Shown piece after piece: positions 32,930 through 44,611 of a DNA stretch of 64,000 nucleotides. This DNA comes from Lineus longissimus (lineage: Eukaryota > Nemertea > Pilidiophora > Heteronemertea > Lineidae). A program made the position numbers and the translations under genes. The first letter of the stretch is position 1. Every line of letters starts with the position of its first letter. The stretch is taken from assembly GCF_910592395.1 (NCBI RefSeq), contig NC_088325.1, positions 8,188,109 to 8,252,108 of the forward strand, in the 5' to 3' direction. Below the pieces are notes generated by a model. That model worked only from the letters and a program-made list of their open reading frames with translations. It was not told where the DNA came from and made no database searches.

Positions 32930-33320
32930 TGCCCGAGCCACACGGTAAAATATAATTTGACCAAAAAAGTTTGACCAAAATGTTTTACCGTCTGGCACGG
33001 GGAAAATCCACAAATTTGACCAACCAGATTTCCAAATCCAAAATTGTTTTGGATAGAACCCGTCCTATTTTTATCCAAGGATTTGACCAAATAATACAAG
33101 AATCCTACCGTGTGGCGCGGGGAAATATTTTTATTGTTCGATTAACGCTTTGAACCCAGTGACCAGGCCTTTTGTTATGGATAGCTATGTCCTCATATAT
33201 GTCATTTTCTTGGTGTTGAGGCCTATTTTGAATGGTTATGTCACCTACACTGTGCATTTCCTTCACTATATAAACAGATAAGGGTATCTCGTCAGCACAT
33301 AAGGCCCAAAAACTGCTGGT

Positions 33321-35244
33321 ATGTGGACACAAGAACTCACAGACATTTTGATCGAGGAGTACAGGGCCCGCCCTGTACTCTACGACACAAAGAATCCCAT
33401 GTACCATAATAGGGTCAAGAAAGAAACTGCCTACCAAGGTATCGTGGACAAACTTTCCCCAAAATGTGAAGGTTGCACAGTTGAAGCAGTTAAAAGGAAG
33501 CTGAATGGACTTCGAAGTCATTTGTCCAGAGAATTCGACAAGATGAAGAAGAAGAACAAAAGTGGAGCAGGGGCCAACGACATGTATCAACCAAAAGTAT
33601 GGTGGTTTCAGAAGATGCTGTTCTTAAAGGACCATCTAGAGCCGAGATGCAGTACATCTACCATGGCCGATGAACATGACGATCAAATGTACAAGGTGAA
33701 TAGACAGTTAATATGTTTATTTTATATCAACACATTCATGTACATTGCACATCGAAGTATTTCTACTGTCAGGCTTAGCTGCAAAATCTGTCCTGCCATG
33801 CTACTCGTCCGATGCCATTCACATAGCCGCGCAGAGCATCTCTTTGTGATTGTGCATCATTGGCATAACGGTTTCCAGACTGATGTTCAATACCTTGGAA
33901 AGCCTCCTCAGCTTTCTTAACTGATCTCCAATCCCCCTTAGCTACAACACCGCGGTTTAATTGTTCCCTATCTACTGCCCTGGGAGGGAAGTACTTGGCC
34001 GAATTATGGACCCTCAGGAAGTTGTGCAGTGCACAAGCAGCCAGAATGATCATCTGCACTTTCTCAGGGGATAGCAGAATAGGAGCAAGAAACACGCGAA
34101 ATCTGTTAGCTAATATCCCAAATGCATTTTCAACCACACGCCTAGCCCGACTCAGGCGGTAGTTGAAAACACGTTTGTCTTTATCAAGATTTCTAAATGG
34201 ATACGGCTTCATGATGTCAGTTTGTAAAGGAAAAGCATCATCTGCTACGAAAAAATAGGGCATGGTGGCATCGCAATCGTGTAAGGGTTTTGCCTCAGGA
34301 AAATGTATAGTCCCATCCGCCATAGCGTTATTGAGATCGCTCTTCCTGAAAACACCTCCATCTCCGACACGACCGTTGGTTCCAGCATCAATCATCAAGA
34401 ACTTGTAGTCGGCATCAACCAATGCAAACAGAACAATACTATGGGTGCCTTTATAGTTGTAGAAATAGGAGCCATAGCGCAATGGTGGGCGGAAAACAAC
34501 GTGTTTTCCGTCCATTGCACCCAAACAGTGGGGAAGGTTCCACTTTGTTTCAAATTCCTCTGCAACCTTGAGCCATTCTTGTTCGTTCGACGGCACCTGA
34601 AAAGATAGACATTTATTTCACGAATGAGTGACCACATGATATCTTTGTTTTTTCAGGATCTGTCTGATGACGACGAAGTATCCGAGGATGAATCGGACAA
34701 AGTGATACATGTAGATACGCAACCATCGACCTCCAAGATCGCTGCTAAGGTGTCTTCATGGAATCCGAAAAGGAAATCATCAAAATCGGTTTCAGCGGAA
34801 GTGTCAATGTTTCAGACGGCCACCAACACTCTGGCGGAATTAAAAGATGCTGCACTCGCATCAAATAGGCCTCCGCCAACAGAAGCGAATGATGTATATG
34901 ATGTGTTTGGGAAGTATGTAGCCTCAGAGATTCGTGCAATCGAATCTCCAGATGTACGACAGAATGTAAAAAGAAAGATCACCTTAGCTTTGCTTGACGG
35001 ACAGGAGGCTGATTTGAACACCAAGAGGAATTATGTTAATGTGAAAAATCGCAGCTATCAGGCACAGCCTCCGTCTGAAACTTTCTTTCCACTGTCTGTT
35101 GAGAATGCAGTTCGACCTTCCTGTCAATTTCGTAATGAAATGGTCACTCCCCGGTTTTCCACAGTTCCACTCGGCCAAAATACAGGTTCAGGTACAAGTG
35201 ATATTGTAAGTCAGGCTATGTATGAAGCATTCTCGAATCATTAG
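33321..35244 (+). CDS. MADF-BESS (Myb/SANT-like) Harbinger accessory protein
   Basis: Harbinger accessory proteins bind the element ends and help bring the transposase into the nucleus. Exon 1 is 33321-33695 and exon 2 is 34657-35244, joined across a GTGAAT donor and a tttttcag acceptor in phase 0, giving 320 residues. Residues 1-90 form the MADF domain (MWTQELTDILIEEYRARPVL, ETAYQGIVDKL, VKRKLNGLRSHLSREF, WWFQKMLFLKDHL). An acidic linker (DLSDDDEVSEDESDK) follows. Residues about 220-255 (VFGKYVASEIRAI, VKRKITLALLDGQ) match a BESS motif. Both exons are open and undamaged. The intron contains the whole second exon of the opposite transposase gene, and exon 2 lies inside that gene's intron. Confidence 0.85.
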
Positions 35245-35850
35245 AATGTTGTACACTTGTAGTCAACAACATACATAAGAAAATAATACATGATCTTCCT
35301 ACAATTTCCTTCGTTTGTATTTCAATTCCAGAAAATGTGACAAATGAAAATCTGATTATCTCGAAAGAGATAGTTTGGACGTACCTTGATATAATCCATC
35401 TTTAAGGTTTCGTAGATTGCACAGCACGTTTCTGGTATTATTGCACCGATTGTTGAGCGACAGCCGTGTTGAAAACTGAAGACTCTGGAAAGTTTCCCCA
35501 GTGGCTAGGAACCTTAGAGTAACCGCCAGACGTTCTGCTGGAGTAATTGCCTCGCGCATGTTGGTGTCTTCCCTTGCCACGTAAGGCGTCACCAGTTGAA
35601 CTAGGTGCTCAAACGTCTCCTCATCCATCCTCAAATAATTCTTGTATGATCCTGGATCCTCTAGTCGCAACTCATCTACTAGCATGGCATACGATCCCCT
35701 TGTTTTTCTCCTCTGGATCCATTTTCTGACCCATACAGTTCTTTTAGTACGGCGACGCTTCATCTTGTGGTATGCCACAGCTGCAGCCATTGCAGCAACA
35801 GCTGAACCAGCTGCCAGAGCAAATAGAAGTCTTGACTGGACGGGTGCCAT
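33775..35850 (-). CDS. PIF/Harbinger transposase (HARBI1-like), two exons
   Basis: The DDE_Tnp_4 nuclease that moves this element. Exon 1 is 35850-35385 (MAPVQSRLLFALAAG start; RTVWVRKWIQRR, MDEETFEHLVQLV, ITPAERLAVTLRFLATGETF). Exon 2 is 34596-33775. The donor is AAG/GTACGT and the acceptor is ttttcag. Catalytic residues are visible in CLGAMDGKHVVF (D), FFVADDAFPL (D) and RRVVENAFGILANRF (E). Exon 1 is 466 nt, one base too long. The frame before SLQF and the frame giving RSTIGAIIPETCCAIYETLK differ by one base in a TTTT run near 35460, so one T is extra. Without it the protein would be about 428 residues, the usual size. The copy is inactive unless that base is a sequencing error. Confidence 0.88.
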
Positions 35851-35969
35851 ATTCGAAAAGGTTGACCAAATAAATCCACCGTGTGGCATGAGTGGGCAGA
35901 ATGGAAAAATTTGACGAAAAAGTTTGATGAAAAAGTTTGACCAAATAATTTGATAGTGTGGCTTGGGCA

Positions 35970-38900
35970 TTAGACGCTATATTTCCATCAACCAAATTTC
36001 AGGTTGCGCAGCGTTATGTAACCTCTATGACGCATGTCCAGGTTATGTCCTAAATTTAGTATTTCTGGTTTAAACTAAAAGTATGGACTTTTATGTATCA
36101 TGTTCAGATGTCTAAGATAAGTCAGACTTTTCTTTTCAACGTGTTTCAAGCCACATCAAAGTGCACGAACGTTCAGTTCTAAGTTCGGAAATAACATAGA
36201 CAATTTAGAAAGGGAGATGTAGTGTAATCCCTATTGCCCCTTTAAGAGTCACTACAGTATGGTGCTGCCACCTTCACGTCAACGGGTTAACAGTGTAATT
36301 GCTTCTTTTATCAAACTTGCATTGTTTACATCTGTCTTATTCCAGTGAACCGTACCCGCAATCCAGCAAAGGACAATACTTCCACATAATAGTCTGGTAA
36401 AACATACATCACATGCTACAATATAAGATGTTATATGATTGGCTCACTAAGGCAAAGGAGGCGGCGCCTGCAAGCACGTGGCTCTGGAAACACATATTTA
36501 TGGTACAATAAATTAAACTTAATCAAAGAATGATCTTTTATAAACATTGGAAGGAAATTTATGGTACAATAAATTAATCAAAATTAATCAAAGAATGATC
36601 TTTTATAAATATTGGAAGGAAGTAGGGATAAATTATATTTCAGATTTACTAAGACCAGACAAAACAGTGATACCTTTTGAATCACTGGGACTAAAAGCAA
36701 CCGAATGGTTCAAATGGAGAGGGTTAATGGATGTTATTATAAATAAGATTTGGGGTTATAATTTTAACACTGATAACAATAATGTTAGATCTACGCAGAA
36801 ACCGTAGAAGTCTAAGAGACAATCATGCCCAACGGTATAAATCAGCCTCAAGTGACTGATGCCTACCTGTAATCAGCTACAGGTGACCGATAGCGACATT
36901 AGGAGATCAACCGGACTGGTGAAACCAATAGATCGCTTGAATTTATAAACTGCGAAGGCATCTTCAAGCCTTAGACGCTATATTTCCATCAACCAAAGTT
37001 CAGGTTGCGCAGCGTTATGTAGCCTCTATGACGCATGTCCAGGTTATGTCCTAAATTTAGTATTTCTGGTTTAAACTAAAAGTATGGACTTTCATGTATC
37101 ATGTTCAGATGTCTAAGATCAGTCAGACTTTCTTTTTCAACGTGTTTCAAGCCACATCAAAGTGCACGAACGTTCAGTTCTAAGTTCGGAAATAACATAG
37201 ACAATTTAGAAAGGGAGATGTAGTGTAATCCCTATTGCCCCTTTAAGAGTCACTACAGTATGGTGCTGCCACCTTCATGTCAACGGGTTAACAGTGTAAT
37301 TGCTTCTTTTATCAAACTTGCATTGTTTACATCTGTCTTATTCAAGTGAACCGTACCCCCAATCCAGCAAAGGACAATACTTCCACATAATAGTCTGGTA
37401 AAACATACATCACATGCTACGATATAAGATGTTATATGATTGGCTCACGAAGGCAAAGGAGGTGGCGCCTGCAAGCACGTGGCTCGGGAAACACATATTT
37501 AATATTAATCAAAGGATGATCTTTTATAAACATTGGAAGGAAATTTATGGTACAATAAATTAATCAAAATTAATCACAGAATGATCTTTTATAAACATTG
37601 GAAGGAAGTAGGGATAAATTATATTTCAGATTTTCTAAGACCAGACAAAAAAGTGATACCTTTTGAATCACTGGGACTAAAAGCAACCGAATGGTTCAAA
37701 TGGAGAGGGTTAATGGATGTTATTATAAATAAGATTTGGGGTTATAATTGATAACTGATAACAATAATGTAAGATCTACGCAGAAACCGTAGAAGTCTAA
37801 GAGAAAATCATGCCTAACGGTATAAATCAGCCTCAAGTGACTGATGCCTACCTGTAATCAGCTACAGGTGACCGATAGCGACATTAGGAGATCAACCGGA
37901 CTGGTGAAACCAATAGATCGTTTGAATTTATAAACTGCGAAGGCATCTTCAAGCCTTAGACGCTATATTTCCATCAACCAAAGTTCAGGTTGCGCAGCGT
38001 TATGTAGCCTCTATGACGCGTGTCCAGGTTATGTCCTAAATTTAGTATTTCTGGTTTAAACTAAAAGTATGGACTTTCATGTATCATGTTCAGATGTCTA
38101 AGATCAGTCAGACTTTCTTTTTCAACGTGTTTCAAGCCACATCAAAGTGCACGAATGTTCAGTTCTAAGTTCGGAAATAACATAGACAATTTAGAAAGGG
38201 AGATGTAGTGTAATCCCTATTGCCCCTTTAAGAGTCACTACAGTATGGTGCTGCCACCTTCACGTCAACGGGTTAACAGTGTAATTGCTTCTTTTATCAA
38301 ACTTGCATTGTTTACATCTGTCTTATTCAAGTGAACCATACCTCATATCCAGCAAAGGACAATACTTCCACATAATAGTCTGGTAAAACATACATCACAT
38401 GCTACAATATAAGATGTTATATGATTGGCTCACTAAGGCAAAGGAGGCGGCGCCTGCAAGCACGTGGCTCAGGAAAAACATAGTTATGGTACAATAAATT
38501 AAAATTAATCAAAGAATGATCTTTTATAAACATTGGAAGGAAATTTATGGTACAATAAATAAATCAAAATAAATCAAAGAATGATCTTTTATAAACATTG
38601 GAAGGAAGTAGGGATAAATTATATTTCAGACAAAACAGTGAGACCTTTTGAATCACTGGGACTAAAAGCAACCGAATGGTTCAAATGGAGAGGGTTAATG
38701 GATGTTATTATAAATAAGATTTGGGGTTATAATTTTAACACTGATAACAATAATGTTAGATCTACGCAGAAACCGTAGAAGTCTAAGAACAATCATGCCC
38801 AACTGTATAAATCAGCCTCAAATGACTGATTCCTACCGGAAATCAGCTACAGGTGACCAACAGCGACATTAGGACATCAACCGGACTGGTGATACCAATA

Positions 38901-40030
38901 GATCGCTTGGATACATCAACTGCGAAGGCATCTTAAAGCCTTGGATGCTATATTTCCATCAACAAAATTTCAGGTTGCGCAGCGTTATGTAACCTCTATG
39001 ACGCATGTCCAGGTTATGTCCTAAATTTAGTATTTCTGGTTTAAACTAAAAGTATGGACTTTCATGTATCATGTTCACATGTCTAAGATAAGTCAGACTT
39101 TTCTTTTCAACGTGTTTCAAGCCACATCAAAGTGCACGAACGTTCAGTTCTAAGTTCGGAAATAACATAGACAATTTAGAAAGGAGATGTAGTGTAATCC
39201 CTATTGGTCCTTTAAGAGTCACTACAGTACGGTACTGCCACCTTCATGTCAACGGGTTAACAGTGTAATTGCTTCTTTAAACAAACTTGCATTGTTTACA
39301 TCTGTCTTATTCAAGTGAACCGTACCCCTAATCCAGCAAAGGACAATACTTCCACATAATAGTCTGGTAAAACATACATCACATGCTACAATATAAGATG
39401 TTATATGATTGGCTCACTAAGGCAAAGGAGGCGGCGCCTGCAAGAATGTGGCTTGGGAAAAAACATATTTATGGTAAAATAAATTAATCAAAATTAATCA
39501 AAGAATGATCTCTTATAAACATTGGAAGGAAATTTATGGTACAATAAATTATTCAAAATTAATCAAAGAATGATCATTTATTAACATTGGAAGGAAGTGG
39601 GGATAAATTATATTTCAGATTTACTAAGAATAGACAAAACAGTGATACCTTTTGAATCACTGGGATCAAAAGCAACCGAATGGTTCAAATGGAGAGGGTT
39701 AATGAATGTTATTGTAAATAAGATTTGGGGTTATAATTTTAACACTGATAACAATAATGTAAGATCTACGCAGAAACCGTAGAAGTCTAAGAGACAATCA
39801 TGCCCAACGGTATAAATCAGCCTCAAGTGACTGATGCCTACCTGTAATCAGCTACAGGTGACCGATAGCGACATTAGGAGATCAACCGGACTAGTGAAAC
39901 CAGTAGATCGCTTGGATTTATAAACTGCGAAGGCATCTTAAAGCCTTAGACGCTATATTTCCATCAACCAAATTTCAGGTTGCGCAGCGTTATGTAACCT
40001 CTATGACGCATGTCCAGGTGATGTCCTAAA
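35970..40030 (+). repeat. Satellite block 8 (four monomers)
   Basis: LINE-like frames start at 36547, 37533, 38581 and 39597. The 38581 monomer has the same 15-bp deletion and the gtgagacc change found in the 30507 monomer. The block ends at ccaggtgatgtcctaaa. Confidence 0.95.
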
Positions 40031-40837
40031 AGCATTGACACTATCCAGATTAGATGACATTGGTTTTACCAAGTAATTTTTGAACTACTTGGATGAGGTT
40101 TATAATGATAAAGATGGATGTGGATGGTAGAATATAGCCAATAGAACATTATAGGACATTAAAAAAATACATGTTTTCTAATTAGGATGCTTTTATTGGA
40201 GAAACGATAGCAGAAATATAACATGTTGAAATCGTACCAAAAAATGCAAATTGAATTTTAAAAAATAGCTAGGCCTATAGAATACCACCAGTAAAGTTGA
40301 TCTACATAAAAACATCGTCAAAAATCACCCTTTTTCACGTCAAAATAATGAAAACGTAAGAAAATTCATGTAAGAGGAAGGGAGAACACATTGCAGAAGA
40401 GCCTCTATTTTCTGAATGACTATTATGTCCTGACATTTTATATGGTTCTTATGTCATGCTTGATTTACTCCTTAGAAGTGACCCTCCTTTCAATTTCTCA
40501 CTTATTGTCAACCTACACAACACAGTTAAAAATACCATTGACTCATACAAAATCAAGTTTTAGCTGGTTTTTTACCAAGAGTTGTTTTTAATGAATTAGT
40601 CAAACTGCAAGAATGGGGTCTTCAAGGAGCACTCTTTCTTACTTGATAATTGAATGTTTTCTTACCTTTAAAAGCAATATTGATTGTCCAAATGAGAGCA
40701 TTACTTGTTGCTTGTATCCTCAACAATATTGTTACATAACGGCACTAGCAGTTCCAGTCAGGTATCCTTACAGGAATCAAACTAAATACTCCATTGAAGG
40801 CACTTATCCCAATTCCATTCCATTCCATTCCAAGTTT
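40031..40837. other. A+T-rich sequence left of the transposase-USP gene
   Basis: About 800 bp with no gene signature. A ccatt repeat lies at 40808-40832. If the adjacent gene belongs to a transposon, its 3' flank and one terminus should be here, but I found no inverted repeat partner on the other side. Confidence 0.4.
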
Positions 40838-41756
40838 TCATCGAAATAACACAATGTTGATTGTCAGCTGGTCCCCTTGACTGTCCCATGGGGAAGCCAG
40901 CACTGACGGGCGACTGTCATCAAGTTTCCACCACTGGTTAGGTAGCAAATCCAGTGGCCAATATCACAATTGGGGCCTATATGACAGACTACTGCAAGGA
41001 TGGATTGGCCAGGAAAGATGTCTCTTTCGGATGGAAGGATCTTGGTTGTTGTCTTTTCCGTTGTAGCCAAAGTTAGACGCCTGTTCAGCTCGATGATGGT
41101 GACTTGTCCTTGACAACACATTTGAAACCCGCTCCCCTGTTGTCCACAAATTATATTCCTAGCTTTACTCTTGCATCGGAGAGGCTCCAAATCCTGAAAG
41201 TATTTCTCATATAAAGCTAGAAGGGAGACTGCCCCAGAATGAGGTATATTCAGACATAGCGTTTTCAACTTAACCCAACAATCTCCTGATTGCAGTGTCC
41301 CTGAGGGCAGACCATCTCCACTGGCCATGTTGTCACGTATCCTGGAGGCGTGTCGAGTTTAGCAACAAGGGTTGACAGGAATTCGCTTGCATCGTGGAAA
41401 AGAGGCATTGCGTACCCCGCTCCCTGAATAGTACTGTTCACAGCATTTATCAAAGGCATGACTGAAAATGGTCGTCCAGGCATGTTGCGGCACATCCTCA
41501 AGAACACTGTTGTGACTGCATCTTCTGATGGAAGAATGTGCGTATCAAAACTGATTTGCTTTAAACACTGCAAGACAGAAATGCAGTAGCAAGCATTGGC
41601 GTCATTGTCCAGTCCCCTGTATGGACACTGCTGAGAGGAAGTCAGGCGAACAGTTCCTGGTCTCTGTCTTTCTGTGCGTGCTCCTTGCTCATCAGTTCTG
41701 GTTCTGGTTGGTGGTGGTTCAGTTCTGGTAAGTGGTGTTGTACATCTAGTACTGCT

Positions 41757-42105
41757 CTGCTCATCTGGGGACGTCGTTGTAGCACTAGGGAGTTCAGAGT
41801 TCTGACCATCAGGTAAAGTCGTGTGACTGCTCTGCTCATCTGGGGATGTCATTGTAGCACTAGGGAGTTGCGAGTTCTGACCATCAGGTATAGTCGTGTG
41901 ACTGCTCTGCTAATCTGGGGACGTAGTTGTAGCACTAGGGAGTTGAGAGTTCTGACCATAAGGTATAGTCGTGTGACTGCTCTGCTCATCTGGGGACGTC
42001 GTTGTAGCACTAGGGAGTTCAGAGTTCTGACCATAAGGTATAGTCGTGTGACTGCTCTGCTCATCTGGGGACGTCGTTGTAGCACTAGGGGGCGAAGAGT
42101 TCTGA
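41757..42105 (-). repeat. 75-bp coding minisatellite in the USP linker
   Basis: Repeat starts (gttgtagcactaggg) fall at 41776, 41851, 41926, 42001 and 42076, exactly 75 bp apart. Each unit codes 25 residues (PSATTTSPDEQSSHTTIPYG plus five more). One unit has taatctgg in place of tcatctgg, which makes the TAG stop at 41910-41912. Confidence 0.95.
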
Positions 42106-44102
42106 CTGCTCACTGGTGGTCCTTGCTCATCAAGTGTAGTTATAGCCGTCAGAGGGATTGTAGGCCTACTTGCAGTAGTTGTACTTGTAGGACACCTCAG
42201 CCCATCCGGTGACGTGATAGGAATTGGAGGGGGTAGTTGAGAGCCCAATCGTGGCTGCAGTCGTATGGGTAGTTTTGGGTCACATAAATGGCTTCTTCTG
42301 ATGACTGGATGATGATGATCCCTTACGCAACAAAGTAGCAAGAGAAGGGCAAGAACATGAGCATCTGCCCCAAGCATTTGGCTGCCCAAATCTTTTGAGT
42401 CATGTGTGCCACACTTCCAACCGCATAACTTATTCAGAGGTGGTGTAAATCTCAAGTAGTCCACTCCGTTTACTGCAAAGACCAACATAGGCTTTTTGAA
42501 GTTCATCTGATTTTGGTTGCTCCTTGTTGGCAGATGGCATTTTCATCGTGATGACACTCAGACCTGCGCTGGGCCATTGAAAATACTTGACTGGATCCCA
42601 TCCTTCCGGTTCATTTGCTATTGTTGTGCAATACATCCTCGTTGTATCTGGTACCTCACCAATAGCATCCCAGTACTCCTCAATGGTTGTGATGAGATTC
42701 ATCTGATTCTCATCGCTTACTTCCACATTGCGCAAGTGACAGAGGTATGAAAAGGCTCTTATTACTAAATATGGCCCAAGGCACATTTCCTTCATCAACC
42801 CGACATCAATGACTGGAATGTCCAGCAATCTCCATAGATAGCCAACCCTTGAGACTGGGACATGTTGCCAGACCGTACTAGTACTGTTCGAGCGTGGAAA
42901 GTCGTTCAAGTTCACAGTGAAAGTGATATCGAGATCGCACAAAAAGTTTGTCATGTTCAGTCTATGTTTGACAATGCTTGCAAATCTGACTTGGGTCGGA
43001 GTGTCAGCAAACTCCAGTTTGAACTATGGGTGGTACCGATTGTAGATTGTTATACCAGCGAGCCAGATCAGTGTAATCCTGGGATTGTTTTTGCAATCTA
43101 GAGGTATACCATATATTTGGCAAAACTCATCACCCAATGGCTGCATGTACTGGTATGGCACATCACGAAGAATTTTATCTTGGTTGATTGCACCATGAAA
43201 TTGTTCCACCCTGTTTTCCAACAATAGCACTACTGTTTTTCGTCAATAAGGAGCACCCGTTAGAAGTGACCATCACGAACTTGTCATTCTGAACCTGCAC
43301 AATTTCATCATCATCAGAAGAAGGCCAAATAATGAAACAGCCATTTTGCTGGCACCAATTTTTCACATTTTCGATATTTTGTTGACTGGCATTGCAGGGA
43401 ACAAAGATATATCCCTTATCCACAGCCAAGACAACAAAGTAGGCGCTGGATCCACGTAAAAGTGTTCTCATTCCATTTGGAACATGCTCTGCCTCTTCGA
43501 CTCTCATCAGCTCCAACCCACTCAGTTGGCTATCACCACATCTAGGAGTGGCTGCAGCCCCCAGTGGCAGAGTTGCAGCTACGTATCCTGTTGTGTCTAC
43601 CAGCACAGTTGCTGTAAAGCAATGTCCTCCTTTTTTCGGATAGTACGCATCCTTTTGGGCCTCATAGTCCATTGAATTTTGTGTCATGAATTTTTTGGAG
43701 TCCATTGACAGTCCGACAGCCTCCCTGTCCTGACCAGTAGGATCTTTGAAATAGGATAGCAGCTCTTTGTGAAAAGGTGACTCTCCTTCTTTAATGCTTC
43801 TGTAGACCGCATCCATATCTTGAGGTGTTGGGGAAAAGAACACATTTGGAATTTTGCAGTGATGAAAGACATGGTATGTCAGCTGTTTCCAGAATATGCT
43901 GATTGCAGTTGTTTTGGCTATTTGAAAAATAGCTGACAAGTCAATGAAATCCGGATTCCTTCTCATCTTATATCTGTACAACAGTACACGGGCAGAAATA
44001 TCTTATCCCCCTTGTTGAACTACTGTCCCTCTTTGGAGCCAAACTAGTTCCCAGAAATTCCTAACAGATAATCCAGTGGAATTCGTGATTTGTAGTTCGG
44101 AC

Positions 44103-44425
44103 ATTTTCCATGGCTGAATAAAACTGTTACATGACCGGGTGAGGTTTGTAGGCCAGTTATGACACGGATATCTCCTATCATAATCCTTATCTGTGGTGGC
44201 ATAAATATAGTGTTCCTCATCGGTAGGAGGCTGTTGACTATCCGAAGTGGCTGTATTCGTTGCAGCGGTTGTGCCCTGTCTCGGAGCTGGTGGACTGTCA
44301 GAAGAACTATCAGTATCCATTGCAATATCGGTTGCAGCGATTGTGGCCTCCTGTATCGGAGCTGGTGGACTATCCAAAGAACAAGATGTATCCATTGCAT
44401 TATCCGTTGCAGCGGTTCTATCCAA
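44103..44425 (-). repeat. Ser/Pro-rich coding repeat at the transposase N-terminus
   Basis: Two to three diverged units read roughly ATDIAMDTDSSSDSPPAP, seen also as ATDNAMDTSCSLDSPPAP. A further weak copy, KENEIAMEPAA, precedes them in the other frame. Confidence 0.75.
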
Positions 44426-44611
44426 CCAGTTGAATGTCATACAAACTAGCGGTTGCTTCATCCCGTACCGCAGCTGGTTCCATTGCAATTTCATTTTCTT
44501 TCGCATTTGAAACTGATGCCTGAATGAAAGAATATGAGTCTTAGTATCGCTAATGATGACCTTAAAAATACAAAGTCGGACTTCCTTGCGCTTTCTAATT
44601 ATAATGATTAA

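Larger units (their letters stand above)
32930..35969. mobile_element. Harbinger element with TTA duplication and two antisense genes
   Basis: The ends are TGCCCGAGCCACAC and, inverted, TGCCCAAGCCACAC, flanked by TTA at 32927-32929 and 35970-35972. Removing the element restores the satellite phrase agccttagacgct. Repeated tttgaccaaa motifs line both subterminal regions. The 3040-bp element codes a MADF/BESS protein on the plus strand and a DDE transposase on the minus strand, whose exons alternate. It is nearly complete, but the transposase has one probable frameshift. Confidence 0.95.

Noticed and set aside
33105-33590. 161-codon minus-strand frame opposite the MADF exon
   Set aside because: It is the shadow of the MADF coding exon; the plus frame has the domain and the splice donor.
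41823-42212. 129-codon plus-strand repeat frame (RVTALLIWGR units)
   Set aside because: Antisense reading of the 75-bp repeat. The minus strand links the transposase and USP regions in frame.
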